Below, one piece after another: positions 16,673 to 24,883 of a DNA stretch of 43,259 nt (position 1 is its first letter; every line of letters starts with the position of its first letter). The stretch covers positions 1-43,259 of the forward strand of contig JAHLVZ010000013.1 in the NCBI GenBank assembly GCA_019058165.1, in the 5' to 3' direction. The notes beneath the pieces are model-generated. The model worked only from the letters and a program-made list of their open reading frames with translations, made no database searches and was not told where the DNA came from. Origin of the DNA: Candidatus Heimdallarchaeota archaeon. GTDB lineage: Archaea > Asgardarchaeota > Heimdallarchaeia > JABLTI01. The translations under genes were made by a program, and so were the position numbers.

Positions 16673-16783
16673 TTTAAACACCAGCTTATATATTTGCATA
16701 GATAAAAGATTTATCAACTTTTTCAGAAGGATTTTAAAATAGGTTGTTTGAAAAGAATAGAAGATAGTAAGGAGATATAAATC

Positions 16784-17302
16784 GTGTCAACAGATGAAGA
16801 AAAAAGTAAAGCAACATCAATTTTCGAATCCAGATTTATGTCAATTGCTTTAATGTTATGCTTACTAATAATGTGTGCAATCTTTATTGTTGTAATTAAT
16901 TCTCTATATGGCTCAACAATTGCACTTGGAGTTTTAATGTATATTGGAATTGGAGTAGGTGGTGGAATATTATTTGTTATTATTACACTATTGATCTTTG
17001 TAAGCAAAAAAGCAGGGATTGGTAGAAATATAATTCTCTATTCTGCTGCATTAATTCTAATTCTCTCCTTAATAATATCAGTTATTCTATACTTTACAAT
17101 CCCTGGAGAACAAGGTAGTTGGGCATTTATTTACTCAAGCTCTGTGGGATTAGGAGTTACAACTGGTCTTGCTTTAACCTATCTTATATTAGCTATGTTT
17201 AGAAGTAAACTAGTCTTTAGAGAAGAGAAAGAGGATGAAATAAAAACTGATATTGAAATCGAAATCGGTGAAAAAAACGAAGAGATGAATGAAAAAGAAT
17301 AA
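16784..17302 (+). CDS. four-helix integral membrane protein, unknown function
   Basis: This 172-aa protein starts at GTG after AAGGAGAT. Four hydrophobic segments are clear at about residues 19-41, 44-70, 80-103 and 112-138, followed by a strongly charged cytoplasmic tail (FREEKEDEIKTDIEIEIGEKNEEMNEKE). There is no conserved motif that I recognise. The helices are rich in Ile, Leu and Gly (GIGVGGGILFVIITLL). It lies 113 bases upstream of rpl13e on the same strand, so cotranscription is possible but not shown. Confidence 0.7.
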   Translation: MSTDEEKSKATSIFESRFMSIALMLCLLIMCAIFIVVINSLYGSTIALGVLMYIGIGVGGGILFVIITLLIFVSKKAGIGRNIILYSAALILILSLIISVILYFTIPGEQGSWAFIYSSSVGLGVTTGLALTYLILAMFRSKLVFREEKEDEIKTDIEIEIGEKNEEMNEKE

Positions 17303-17415
17303 AAATAGAAGGTAAAGTAGGAACAAAAGGATATTCAGAAAACAACCAAAAGAATAAAAGGTAACACCTTTGTGGAACCAATAAGAGAATATTAACCATT
17401 TATGAGGTACAAAAA

Positions 17416-18072
17416 ATGATGAAACCATCTGTTAGTGTTGAAAGCCCTGCAACAAATAATCCCAGAAAGGGAAGAGGATTTAGTAAAGATGAACTTGCAG
17501 CTATAAAGTGGAGTGTTAAACAAGCTCGAGAAGCAGGTCTAATTGTAGATGAAAGAAGAAAATCCAAGTACAAAGAAAATATTGCTACACTAAAGGTTTT
17601 CAAAGAAGATTACGTTAAAGTCTTAGCTGATAAAGAGAAAGTGTTACTAAAAGCCAGGAAGGATGGGGTAAAGGCTCGAAGAGAAGCTAAGAAGAGAAAG
17701 CAAATTGAAGATAAAGAATCAATTGAACGAGAAAAGGAAATTGATGAAGAAAGAAAGAGAATCCAAGAAGAAATTGCTAAGAGAGAAGCAGAAGAATTAG
17801 AAGTTGAAAGCGAAGCTGAAGAATTATCAGAGGATGAATTAGCTGAATTGGATGCTCTTGAAGAAGGAACAGATCTTGAGGAGACACCTGAAGAAGCTCT
17901 AGAAAAAGTTGAAGAAGAACTTGCTGAAGCAATAGGTATAACCAAAGAAGAAAAGAAACCTGAAGAAAAAGCTGCCACACCTGAAGGAGCAAAGAAAGTT
18001 GTTAAACGAGTAAGAAAGAAACCAACAACAACTACTAAGGGCGTTGCAGACAAGGCAGAAAAGAAGGAATGA
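17416..18072 (+). CDS. rpl13e: large-subunit ribosomal protein eL13 (L13e) with long charged tail
   Basis: Residues about 15-75 are L13e: NPRKGRGFSKDELAAIKWSV, QAREAGLIVDERRKSKYKEN and IATLKVFKEDY, matching the eukaryotic pattern of GRGF-(S/T)xxEL, Arg-rich VDxRR and ENxxxLK. eL13 is found in eukaryotes and part of the archaea. The rest (about 80-218) is an extension: a lysine/arginine coiled coil, a highly acidic stretch (about 120-175) and a basic Ala/Pro/Thr-rich end (VKRVRKKPTTTT). The protein is much longer than the conserved core. ATG at 17416 has GAGGT seven bases upstream; the adjacent ATG 17419 is an equal alternative. Confidence 0.85.
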   Translation: MMKPSVSVESPATNNPRKGRGFSKDELAAIKWSVKQAREAGLIVDERRKSKYKENIATLKVFKEDYVKVLADKEKVLLKARKDGVKARREAKKRKQIEDKESIEREKEIDEERKRIQEEIAKREAEELEVESEAEELSEDELAELDALEEGTDLEETPEEALEKVEEELAEAIGITKEEKKPEEKAATPEGAKKVVKRVRKKPTTTTKGVADKAEKKE

Positions 18073-18097
18073 TTTTTTCATTCCTAATATTTTTTTT
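18065..18097 (+). terminator. intrinsic-type terminator after rpl13e
   Basis: AGGAATGA-TTTTT-TCATTCCT forms a perfect 8-bp stem that includes the rpl13e stop codon. After five further bases comes a run of eight T residues (18090-18097). The T-run overlaps the stop codon of the convergent pmbA-like gene. Confidence 0.65.
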
Positions 18098-19460
18098 ATA
18101 TTGAAATAGTCATTCTTGTTGAAAGGATTTCAGGCATTAACACATTTAAGGGAGTAGCTCTTATAGGAACTTCTTGAAGCTGATTTCCAATTATTAGAGA
18201 AGAGTCTTCAAGCATTCTATAGATGTTACCAGAACAATAACAAGGTAATATGGGATTCAGTATTTCACCATTTTTAATTTCATATCCTTCAACAACTGAA
18301 ACAACAAAATTACCAGTGTAATAGTTAGCATCTTGAGCTCCAACAATTTCTTTGATAAATATACCACTATTCAATTCTTGAGCAAGTGGTTCTGTGAGAG
18401 GTTTCTTAGCTTTTAAAACAAAATTTGATGATGAAACTGTTGGAGGGTAAACATAGCTTCTTGTATCATTGCTAAGAAATGCCACTCGATAGCAATTTCC
18501 ACGATATACTTCTTTTTTATCTAATTCTGGACAAGAGAAATTCATACCTAATAGTCGCTTGCATTTACCACCACTAAGTACATCCCTAGGTTTACTCGGA
18601 TACCCCTCATCATCGAAACCAAACGTGTTTTGTGCACCTGGATAAGTTGGATCATCAATCATTACGATATTCTTATTGAAACGACAATTTCTAAATGATT
18701 CATAATAATGACTGCCACTAGTATAATGAAAAGAAGGAATTAATGCATGAGCGAGAATTTGAGCAGCAGACTCAGGGCTAAAGATAACGCCTCTTGGTCT
18801 TCCAATAGTCATCTTTTTGCGGTTTCTTTGATCATAAGCAGTTTTTATTGAAGTATTGAAAAGCTTTTGCCAGTCCTCCTGTAAAACTCTGGAAGTTAAA
18901 TGCCCAGACCCCATTCCCACAAAATCATCAACTTTAGTAGTAGTAAGTATATCAGCTCTTAATCTTGTACCGACTTCGCGTTTCCATAAACCTTCTGAAT
19001 TAGCGATTAATCGTTCTTCAGTTTCAATTGCAACAACACCATCTATGTTTTTTACTGGTTTTGATAATTCTATCGATGAAAGAATTTCCGAAACACTATC
19101 ACAAATATCTTCTAATGATAAATCCCTTAATCGATCATCTCTAATTTGTTGTACAGGAGTGATAAATTTTTTACTCACGAAATTACGCGAAACTTTCTGA
19201 GTTGATGTTTTTGCATTTTGGACAGATAATTCCAAGATTTCATTTATCTTATTAGCTGCATTTGATGAAACAAAACTCATTTGATCATCGATTACGGATC
19301 GAATAGCAATACCAGATTTCTCTTGCTCAATGGCATGTTTTATTATTCCTTTAGTGATTTCAATTTTCTTTATCTGCTTACTTTGCACAAAAACTTCTGT
19401 AGCATCGATTTTCATTTTTTCTGCAAGAGTTAATGCTAGATCAGCTAGTACTTCTGTCAT
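18096..19460 (-). CDS. pmbA: PmbA/TldE-family metalloprotease-associated protein
   Basis: This 454-aa member of the TldD/PmbA family lacks the zinc HExxxH motif, so it is the TldE/PmbA-type partner. Recognisable blocks are VFVQSKQIKKIEITKG near the N terminus, IANSEGLWKREVGTRLRADI in the middle, RPRGVIFSPESAAQILAHAL, DDPTYPGAQNTFGFDDEGYPSKP, and the C-terminal DANYYTGNFVVSVVEGYEIKNGE block. In bacteria TldD-TldE form a protease that removes leader peptides and degrades unfolded peptides. It abuts tldD with no intervening base (tldD stop at 19461-19463, ATG at 19458-19460), so translation is coupled. Confidence 0.9.
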   Translation of the reverse strand: MTEVLADLALTLAEKMKIDATEVFVQSKQIKKIEITKGIIKHAIEQEKSGIAIRSVIDDQMSFVSSNAANKINEILELSVQNAKTSTQKVSRNFVSKKFITPVQQIRDDRLRDLSLEDICDSVSEILSSIELSKPVKNIDGVVAIETEERLIANSEGLWKREVGTRLRADILTTTKVDDFVGMGSGHLTSRVLQEDWQKLFNTSIKTAYDQRNRKKMTIGRPRGVIFSPESAAQILAHALIPSFHYTSGSHYYESFRNCRFNKNIVMIDDPTYPGAQNTFGFDDEGYPSKPRDVLSGGKCKRLLGMNFSCPELDKKEVYRGNCYRVAFLSNDTRSYVYPPTVSSSNFVLKAKKPLTEPLAQELNSGIFIKEIVGAQDANYYTGNFVVSVVEGYEIKNGEILNPILPCYCSGNIYRMLEDSSLIIGNQLQEVPIRATPLNVLMPEILSTRMTISI

Positions 19461-20906
19461 TTATCTCTCACTCACCCTTGTAAAATCGATTTTTCTAATT
19501 TGTCTCTGAGAAATGTTAGATATAACTGGAATCCCTACCAATCCAACTTTTGGTGAGATGGCACCAACACTGACCCTTTGACCATTCTTACCACAATAAG
19601 CAGGAAAGCTCCCCAAATTTTTCGTCATACCAACAATATCACCAAGAATTGTGTAGAGATTACCGATAATCGAAAAATTGGTAACATAATCACCCAATTC
19701 ACCTTTTTCGATCTTGCGACCATATTGAGCATCCAATTGGAAATTACCATGAGTAGTGTCTGCATTCCCTCCAAACGAATCACAAACATAAAGCCCATTT
19801 TTCAAATTTTGAAGCAATTCCTCAAAGGTGAGATCTCCGGGTTCAAAAAATGTGTTGCTTTGTCTGACTTGAGGATAATGTAAACAATTTTCAGCCCTAC
19901 CATTGCTTGTAGGAATGGCATTCATTTCAGTCGCGGTTTCCCTGCTTTGTAGAACATCAAATAAAATCCCATCTTCAATAATCATGGTACCAGATGCTTT
20001 AACTCCTTCATCATCGAAGAAATACTCTCCATACCCTTTGTAGCTAGCATCATCAATTATTGTTACTTCTTCTGATCCAATTTTACTCCCGATTCGATTA
20101 GCTAAAGGAGAATGCCCAGCAAGCAAAAGGTCTGATTCAACTGCATGACTGAATTCATGGCATAAATTCCAACCCATCTCTTCATTCAAAATAACGGGCT
20201 GTTCTTTGGGTTTGAGTAATTTTGCTTGGGCAATTTCAGGTAAAGTAACGATGAAATTTGTGAGAAAATCCTCAAACGAAATGCTTTCAAGTATTTCAAT
20301 GCCACCAACTCCACCAAAACCGACAGATCTTACTCGTTGAAAATTACCAGGACTACTAATTGATGAACCTAAAAATAAGCTAGCACGAATAAGAATTTGT
20401 TCAATTTCAGATCCTTCAGAACTAATGAACAATTTCTGAGTATGGTTCTCAATTAATTTCAAATCTAAAACATTTATGACTTTAATTCGAGAGTTAATTC
20501 TAGTATTAATCCAGTTTAAAAGATCAATGCGCTCGACTTGTTCTAAGTATTGAGGGTGTTTCTTACACTCATCAGAAACACTGGTTTTCCTTTGAGATAC
20601 TTCAGCAAGGTTAATTTTCGAATCAGGATTTCTTTTGGCTGCTTTTTTTGCACATACGATTGCATTTTGAACTGCTTTTTTGATGGAAGCATTATCTATT
20701 GAAGAGGTTGAGGCAAAACCCCAACAATTCTTGTATAGAACTCTAATACCAATTCTTTCTTCTAAATTAGTATTTACACCGCAAATTGAGTTATTTCGCA
20801 ATCCAGTATAATTTGAAAATTCATTCTCCACTCTTATATCAACATAATCAGCTTCTGCTTTCAAAGCATAGTCCAGAGCATCTGTTGCTTGAGGAGAGAG
20901 AGTCAT
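19461..20906 (-). CDS. tldD: TldD-family metalloprotease
   Basis: This 481-aa TldD homologue opens with YVDIRVENEFSNYTGLRNNS and has IDDASYKGYGEYFFDDEGVKASG, NGRAENCLHYPQVRQSNTFF and the C-terminal GEYVTNF/LG-type region (LGDYVTNFSIIGNLYTILGD). The metal-site segment reads CHEFSHAVESD (His250, Glu251, His254), that is HExxH, where family members usually have HExxxH followed by GLE/ALEAD. This looks like a one-residue contraction; the reading frame is intact, so it is not a simple frameshift error. It is first gene of the tldD-pmbA pair, with ATG start. Confidence 0.88.
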   Translation of the reverse strand: MTLSPQATDALDYALKAEADYVDIRVENEFSNYTGLRNNSICGVNTNLEERIGIRVLYKNCWGFASTSSIDNASIKKAVQNAIVCAKKAAKRNPDSKINLAEVSQRKTSVSDECKKHPQYLEQVERIDLLNWINTRINSRIKVINVLDLKLIENHTQKLFISSEGSEIEQILIRASLFLGSSISSPGNFQRVRSVGFGGVGGIEILESISFEDFLTNFIVTLPEIAQAKLLKPKEQPVILNEEMGWNLCHEFSHAVESDLLLAGHSPLANRIGSKIGSEEVTIIDDASYKGYGEYFFDDEGVKASGTMIIEDGILFDVLQSRETATEMNAIPTSNGRAENCLHYPQVRQSNTFFEPGDLTFEELLQNLKNGLYVCDSFGGNADTTHGNFQLDAQYGRKIEKGELGDYVTNFSIIGNLYTILGDIVGMTKNLGSFPAYCGKNGQRVSVGAISPKVGLVGIPVISNISQRQIRKIDFTRVSER

Positions 20907-21007
20907 TTTGTAATATCCTGTAATTCAATACAAATAGGAACCATTTGTATGTATAACAACTCATTATTTAAAAGTAAATAAATAGTATGATTCAAGATGA
21001 AGTTATT

Positions 21008-21400
21008 TTAAGAATTATATGAGTTGTGATGGGCAAATCGAAGAATAGTTAATGCACTTGCTTTTGCTTTTTGAGCATCTGAAATATTGAAATAGTTAGG
21101 AGGAGTTCCCTCGGGTTTGTTTTCCAAGTCTCGACTCTTTGTAAAGAAATCGTTGACATGATGACATGCTTTTTTAACATCTTCTGGGATTGTATAGGTT
21201 TCTTTCACAATACGTAATAAGGCAATTAAATTGTCACCAAATGTGGATTCATTAGTTAATGACAAAACTGCTTTAAGAGCAGCAGTTGAAGCTTGTTGAG
21301 AGGTAAAACACGACCAGGAGAACCTTCCTTTATCCAATAAAAGCTCTGCAATTTCAATTAATTCTTCTGAGTAAATTAACCAATCTTTGTTTCGAGTCAT
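21008..21400 (-). CDS. HEPN-domain protein
   Basis: This 130-aa helical protein has the pattern of archaeal HEPN proteins: DWLIYSEELIEIAELLLDKGRFSWSCFTSQQASTAALKAVL, then a loop ACHHVNDFFTKSRDLENKPEGTPPNYF and a final helix DAQKAKASALTILRFA. HEPN domains are often RNases or partners of MNT nucleotidyltransferases in toxin-antitoxin pairs. No MNT gene is adjacent here, and the usual R(x4-6)H motif is not clear (an AHH lies at the end), so catalytic activity is doubtful. I prefer ATG 21400; a TTG at 21418 would add six residues. It follows rps9 after a 130-base gap with a hairpin. Confidence 0.7.
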   Translation of the reverse strand: MTRNKDWLIYSEELIEIAELLLDKGRFSWSCFTSQQASTAALKAVLSLTNESTFGDNLIALLRIVKETYTIPEDVKKACHHVNDFFTKSRDLENKPEGTPPNYFNISDAQKAKASALTILRFAHHNSYNS

Positions 21401-21451
21401 TTGTAAATCAACTTTCAATTTCGAAATTAAATAATAATTGTAGTATAACTG

Positions 21452-21472
21452 CTTGAGATAAGAAATCTCAAG
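21452..21472. terminator. perfect 8-bp hairpin between rps9 and the HEPN gene
   Basis: CTTGAGAT-AAGAA-ATCTCAAG forms a perfect stem about 60 bases past the rps9 stop codon and about 50 bases before the HEPN start. It has no long T-run on the minus strand, so it may be a weak terminator, an RNA-processing site or an operator. Confidence 0.3.
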
Positions 21473-21532
21473 GTAATAATTATAAAGAAAATAAAGAGTG
21501 GAAGAAGTCCACTACTTATTTCTAGCAATAAT

Positions 21533-21943
21533 CTAACGATAGGATTTTTGATAACGAGCTCTCGCTCCCGGTCCGCCGGCTTTCTTTACTTCTTTCCTTC
21601 GAGAATCAGCAACCAAGATAGATCTATCATAATGCATGAATTTGCTTTGAAGTTCAGGATCTTGGGTCCATTTTACAAGTGCTCGACCAATAGCTGTTCT
21701 AGCAGCATCTGCTTGACCAACAATTCCTCCGCCCATAACCTTAACGAAAATGTCAATTGATTTCATGACTTTATCTCCAGCTATGATGAGTGGTTCTTGG
21801 ATTTTCATTCGAGCTAATTCAGATGGATAAATCTCGAGAGGAATGGAATTTATGCGGATTCGTCCTTTACCAGCTTTAGTTGTGGCTCGGGCAATTGCAG
21901 TTTTTCTCTTTCCGGAAGTTAAAACAATTCTTTTTGAAGACAT
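21533..21943 (-). CDS. rps9: small-subunit ribosomal protein uS9
   Basis: This 136-aa protein has S9 hallmarks: [23 protein letters not shown] at the N terminus, [30 protein letters not shown] in the middle, and the universal C terminus [14 protein letters not shown], which reaches the decoding centre. ATG at 21943 is preferred because AGGTGA lies six bases before it; a GTG 12 bases further upstream overlaps that signal. It is last in the rpoD-rpl18e-rpl13-rps9 cluster, seven bases from the ATG-side gap of rpl13's stop. Confidence 0.96.
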   Translation of the reverse strand: MSSKRIVLTSGKRKTAIARATTKAGKGRIRINSIPLEIYPSELARMKIQEPLIIAGDKVMKSIDIFVKVMGGGIVGQADAARTAIGRALVKWTQDPELQSKFMHYDRSILVADSRRKEVKKAGGPGARARYQKSYR

Positions 21944-21962
21944 TGTAGGTTTCACCTATTTT

Positions 21963-22424
21963 TCATTCCTTATAATTAGGATCTAATTTAGAATCGTAAT
22001 TCCATCCTAATTGTTTACAAAGCTCGCCAACTGAGATTCTTTTAACGGTTAGTTTTGTAGAATCTGCTTCTGGGATTTTGATTAATTTTGCTTTCTCGAA
22101 TTCTTTAGGAATAGAAATGTGGCATTTCAAACGATGAAACGCATTTTTTCCTTTTGGTTTCTTATATGGTAGCATTCCACGAATTACTCGTCTCACAAAT
22201 CTGTCTGGGAGTCGATAGTGGAAGGGACCCCTAAGTGGATTATACTTACTTCTAATATCTAGCTTTGCTTTGTATTCTTTTATTACAGATGCAGGTTTTC
22301 CAGAGATGACGATTTTCTCAACATTAACGACATCTACAATTTCTCCAGACAATAATCTTTTAGCAACTTTTGAAGCTAAACGACCAAGGATTGCTCCTTC
22401 TGCATCGACTACTGTGTTAGCCAT
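21963..22424 (-). CDS. rpl13: large-subunit ribosomal protein uL13
   Basis: This 153-aa archaeal/eukaryotic-type L13 has DAEGAILGRLASKVAKRLLSG at the start, IVISGKPASVIKEYKAKLDIRSKYNPLRGPFHYRLPDRFV in the centre, and VRRVIRGMLPYKKPKGKNAFHRLK, the family's diagnostic block. ATG start with GGAGAT seven bases upstream. It is 20 bases downstream of rpl18e and 19 bases upstream of rps9, within a single operon. Confidence 0.96.
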   Translation of the reverse strand: MANTVVDAEGAILGRLASKVAKRLLSGEIVDVVNVEKIVISGKPASVIKEYKAKLDIRSKYNPLRGPFHYRLPDRFVRRVIRGMLPYKKPKGKNAFHRLKCHISIPKEFEKAKLIKIPEADSTKLTVKRISVGELCKQLGWNYDSKLDPNYKE

Positions 22425-22444
22425 TTTTAGTATCTCCGATTATT

Positions 22445-22816
22445 TTAAGCAAGAATTCGAACTCTCTTGAGCTCTGTTGCTGGTAATTCCATTAAGTCTC
22501 TTAATGTAATTGCTTTTCCGCCAGCTTTTGTTATCTTCTCTTTGGCAACTTCGCTGAAATTTAATGCAGCGACAGTAAAGCTGCCCTTTATCTCTCCTGA
22601 AGCTAAGACTTTTCCAGGAACAACAACCAATTCACCTTTCCTAGCATAACGACTGATTTTGCTAAGATTAATGGCAGGTCGTATTCTTCTGGGCTTTCCT
22701 AACTTTTTAGAGAGAACATTCCAAAAATTGTGCTTCTTATCAGCAGCACTTTTTTTTCTCAAATCGCGTATTAGCGCGACGGTATTAGGATCAGATGGCC
22801 CTGTGGGTTTTGGCAA
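22445..22816 (-). CDS. rpl18e: large-subunit ribosomal protein eL18 (L18e)
   Basis: This 123-aa L18e has NTVALIRDLRKKSAADKKHNFWNVLSKKL, RPAINLSKISRYARKGELVVVPGKVLASGEI, and KAGGKAITLRDLMEL, which follow archaeal L18e closely. The protein is shared with eukaryotes and distantly related to uL15. A reading frame opens at TTG 22840, but a GGAGG motif lies inside its first codons and 11 bases before a second TTG at 22816. I therefore take 22816 as the start; certainty about this start is only moderate. It follows rpoD by about 50 bases. Confidence 0.93.
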   Translation of the reverse strand: MPKPTGPSDPNTVALIRDLRKKSAADKKHNFWNVLSKKLGKPRRIRPAINLSKISRYARKGELVVVPGKVLASGEIKGSFTVAALNFSEVAKEKITKAGGKAITLRDLMELPATELKRVRILA

Positions 22817-22864
22817 TTTCTCACAATCCTCCGTCTTCAATTAATGAAAACTTTATTGGATTAA

Positions 22865-23698
22865 TCATTTTTTCCGCTTCAGAAAACTTTCCAAAGCGAC
22901 TTTATATTCGTTCTCGAAATCCTTAGCTTTACTTTTGAGGATTTCGGTTGCTTTCTTAAATGCTACAATTGGAGTCATTACTCCAGTAGTTTCAAGTAAG
23001 AAAATGTAATCTCCTTCAACTTGACTCATTTTCAATGAATCATAACTGCATGCATGGGTACAGAGATCACAGAGTAAACATGCTAAAGGATCAGTTAATT
23101 TGACCACTTTTTTGTTTACTTGTAAGATGTTTAATGGACAAGCATCAACGCATTCCATACAATTTGTACATTTTGAAGAGTCTTGTTGAACAAGGGGATA
23201 ATATCGATAACTGCAAGTTACTGCGGGAGACCATTTCGCATGCTGTTTTCCTCTACCCATCATTGCAATTGCTTCCAAAGTTATTTTTTGACCAGCACCG
23301 AGTTTAGCAATGGGTATTTTATCAGAAACAGGTTTTATTTTGTCATCATTTGATTCTAAATCTTTAGTTAAAACCATCTTTGTTTCGTTGTCACCGGCTT
23401 CTGCTTCAAGTGTTAATGGCACAGAGCAAAACTGACAGCCTTCGCCACCGCAATTATCACACTCACTGGCGACTGTAAATTCATCGGGAGGAGTTGTTAG
23501 AGGTACAAGACCAAGTCTATGAGCAACAATTTCATCAAGAACGGGGGAAGTATTCTCAACTAGAATTATATCTTCAATTGCTAATGTAGGTACCTCTGAG
23601 ATAATGGTTCTGCGAAGAGCATTCACAAAGGTAAAATTGCTTCCTCGTACGATGAAACGAAGCTTGTTATTCTTATTTTCAATTACCTCTATTTCCAT
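22865..23698 (-). CDS. rpoD: RNA polymerase subunit RpoD (Rpb3) with ferredoxin-like domain
   Basis: This 277-aa subunit forms the assembly platform of archaeal RNA polymerase with RpoL. The N terminus (VRGSNFTFVNALRRTIISEVPTLAIEDI) is the alpha-like dimerisation domain. A CDNCGGEGCQFC cluster follows (about 80-91). A ferredoxin-like insert holds two complete CxxCxxCxxxC sets: CTNCMECVDAC (about 177-187) and CLLCDLCTHAC (about 207-217), suggesting two [4Fe-4S] clusters as in a subset of archaea. ATG start. It heads the rpl18e-rpl13-rps9 group; the usual upstream rps13-rps4-rps11 genes are absent, replaced by divergent nadM. Confidence 0.95.
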   Translation of the reverse strand: MEIEVIENKNNKLRFIVRGSNFTFVNALRRTIISEVPTLAIEDIILVENTSPVLDEIVAHRLGLVPLTTPPDEFTVASECDNCGGEGCQFCSVPLTLEAEAGDNETKMVLTKDLESNDDKIKPVSDKIPIAKLGAGQKITLEAIAMMGRGKQHAKWSPAVTCSYRYYPLVQQDSSKCTNCMECVDACPLNILQVNKKVVKLTDPLACLLCDLCTHACSYDSLKMSQVEGDYIFLLETTGVMTPIVAFKKATEILKSKAKDFENEYKVALESFLKRKK

Positions 23699-23789
23699 GG
23701 TAAATCACGGCATAATATATATTGTCCTCTAGATTCATATGAAGAAAAGGACAATTTTGATACGTATCAGTTCTCGAATGTTTGAAATT

Positions 23790-23799
23790 TACTTATAAA
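23790..23799. promoter_or_regulatory. near-palindromic TATA-like box in the rpoD/nadM divergent spacer
   Basis: ACTTATAAAG reads CTTTATAAG on the other strand, so it could serve either direction. It is about 95 bases upstream of the rpoD ATG and 110 bases upstream of the nadM ATG, and is the clearest TATA-like element in this 206-base divergent spacer. Confidence 0.35.
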
Positions 23800-23904
23800 G
23801 TTTTTCAACACGATGAACTTTAACAAGTCATTTAATAGTCACGAAACAAATTATTTTAAGGAAGAAAAAATACACATCAATTAGTTAAATACGGATGGTT
23901 TGTA

Positions 23905-24432
23905 ATGCGTGGAATGATAGTTGGAAGATTTCAGCCTTTTCATAATGGGCACTTGAATGCAATAAAATATATTTTAGAAGAAGTTGATGACTTAATAGTG
24001 ATAATTGCTGCTTCTCAACAAAGCCATCAACCAGATAATCCATTCACAGCAGGAGAAAGGTATGATATGATTCATAATACCCTTGTTGATGAACTAAAGG
24101 ATCTTACTCGAGTGATCATCATACCTGCGAATGATGTGAAGGACAATGGATTGTGGGTTGCACACATTACTCGGTTAGTTCCGAAATTTGATATTGTTTA
24201 TACTAATAATCCTTTAACCGAACATTTATTCTCACTAACTGAAAAAAAAGTAAGAAGACCACCTCTCTATGAAAGAGATGATTACAATGCAAACCATATT
24301 CGTGAGTTAATGAAAAAAGACAAAAAAGAATGGAAGGAACTAGTTCCAAAAGCAGTTGTTAAAGTGATAAAAGAAATAGAAGGAGTAAAAAGAATTCAAA
24401 CGGTGAATTCCTCAGATAAACTTAGGATGTAA
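23905..24432 (+). CDS. nadM: nicotinamide-nucleotide adenylyltransferase (archaeal NadM)
   Basis: This 175-aa nucleotidyltransferase makes NAD from NMN and ATP. The signature GRFQPFHNGHLNAI (about 7-20) holds the HxGH-type motif. ASQQSHQPDNPFTAGERYDMI (about 36-56) matches archaeal NadM, and the C-terminal region has the expected RRPPLYERDDYNANHIRELM (in NadM: PxxxRxxYxGxxIRxxM). The length fits the archaeal family. ATG start; divergent from rpoD. Its last 11 bases overlap the end of the convergent MGMT-like gene. Confidence 0.93.
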   Translation: MRGMIVGRFQPFHNGHLNAIKYILEEVDDLIVIIAASQQSHQPDNPFTAGERYDMIHNTLVDELKDLTRVIIIPANDVKDNGLWVAHITRLVPKFDIVYTNNPLTEHLFSLTEKKVRRPPLYERDDYNANHIRELMKKDKKEWKELVPKAVVKVIKEIEGVKRIQTVNSSDKLRM

Positions 24433-24796
24433 ATTTATATCTGTATACTCTTAGATTTATTTTCCCTTTAACTACTTCTACACCTTCATCTTTAAGCATC
24501 TTTGCTTTTTCTTTTACAGCTCCTGGAGCTCCCCCTCGGAAGTTCCCAAGTTCCCCATCAGACTTTATCACACGATGACAAGGAATGTAAGGTCCGCAAG
24601 GATTATTTCTCATTGTTGTACCAACGGCTCGAGCGGATGGCTTCCATTTAGAATCTCTTCTAGATAATTCATTAGCTAAATCACCGTAAGTAGTAACTTT
24701 ACCTTGTGGAACTTCAGCTAAAAGCCTTAAAATTGCTTGTTGGTATGGACCTAATTTTACTAATTTCTTTTCATCTTCTGCTGTAATTTTGTACAT
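24422..24796 (-). CDS. ogt: short methylated-DNA-protein cysteine methyltransferase (Ogt/MGMT domain)
   Basis: This protein of about 124 aa consists almost only of the MGMT DNA-binding/active-site domain: GPYQQAILRLLAEVPQGKVTTYGDLANEL (winged-helix part), ARAVGTTMRNNP (arginine finger region) and PCHRVIKSDGELGNFRGG with the acceptor Cys. Having PCHR rather than PWHR makes it an alkyl-acceptor enzyme rather than an alkyltransferase-like protein. It lacks the N-terminal domain of full-length Ogt. ATG 24796 is preferred over GTG 24805; no decisive ribosome-binding site is visible. Confidence 0.88.
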   Translation of the reverse strand: MYKITAEDEKKLVKLGPYQQAILRLLAEVPQGKVTTYGDLANELSRRDSKWKPSARAVGTTMRNNPCGPYIPCHRVIKSDGELGNFRGGAPGAVKEKAKMLKDEGVEVVKGKINLRVYRYKFTS

Positions 24797-24883
24797 TTGA
24801 CTCACTCATTCGTTTAAACTACTTCTTACATTAAATCTAATTGATAAATAATCTTACGAAAACTATCATTATTTTTTTAATAA

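Noticed and set aside
21008..21400. HEPN-MNT toxin-antitoxin pair
   Set aside because: No nucleotidyltransferase-like gene (GSxARG motif) flanks the HEPN gene; neighbours are rps9 and tldD.
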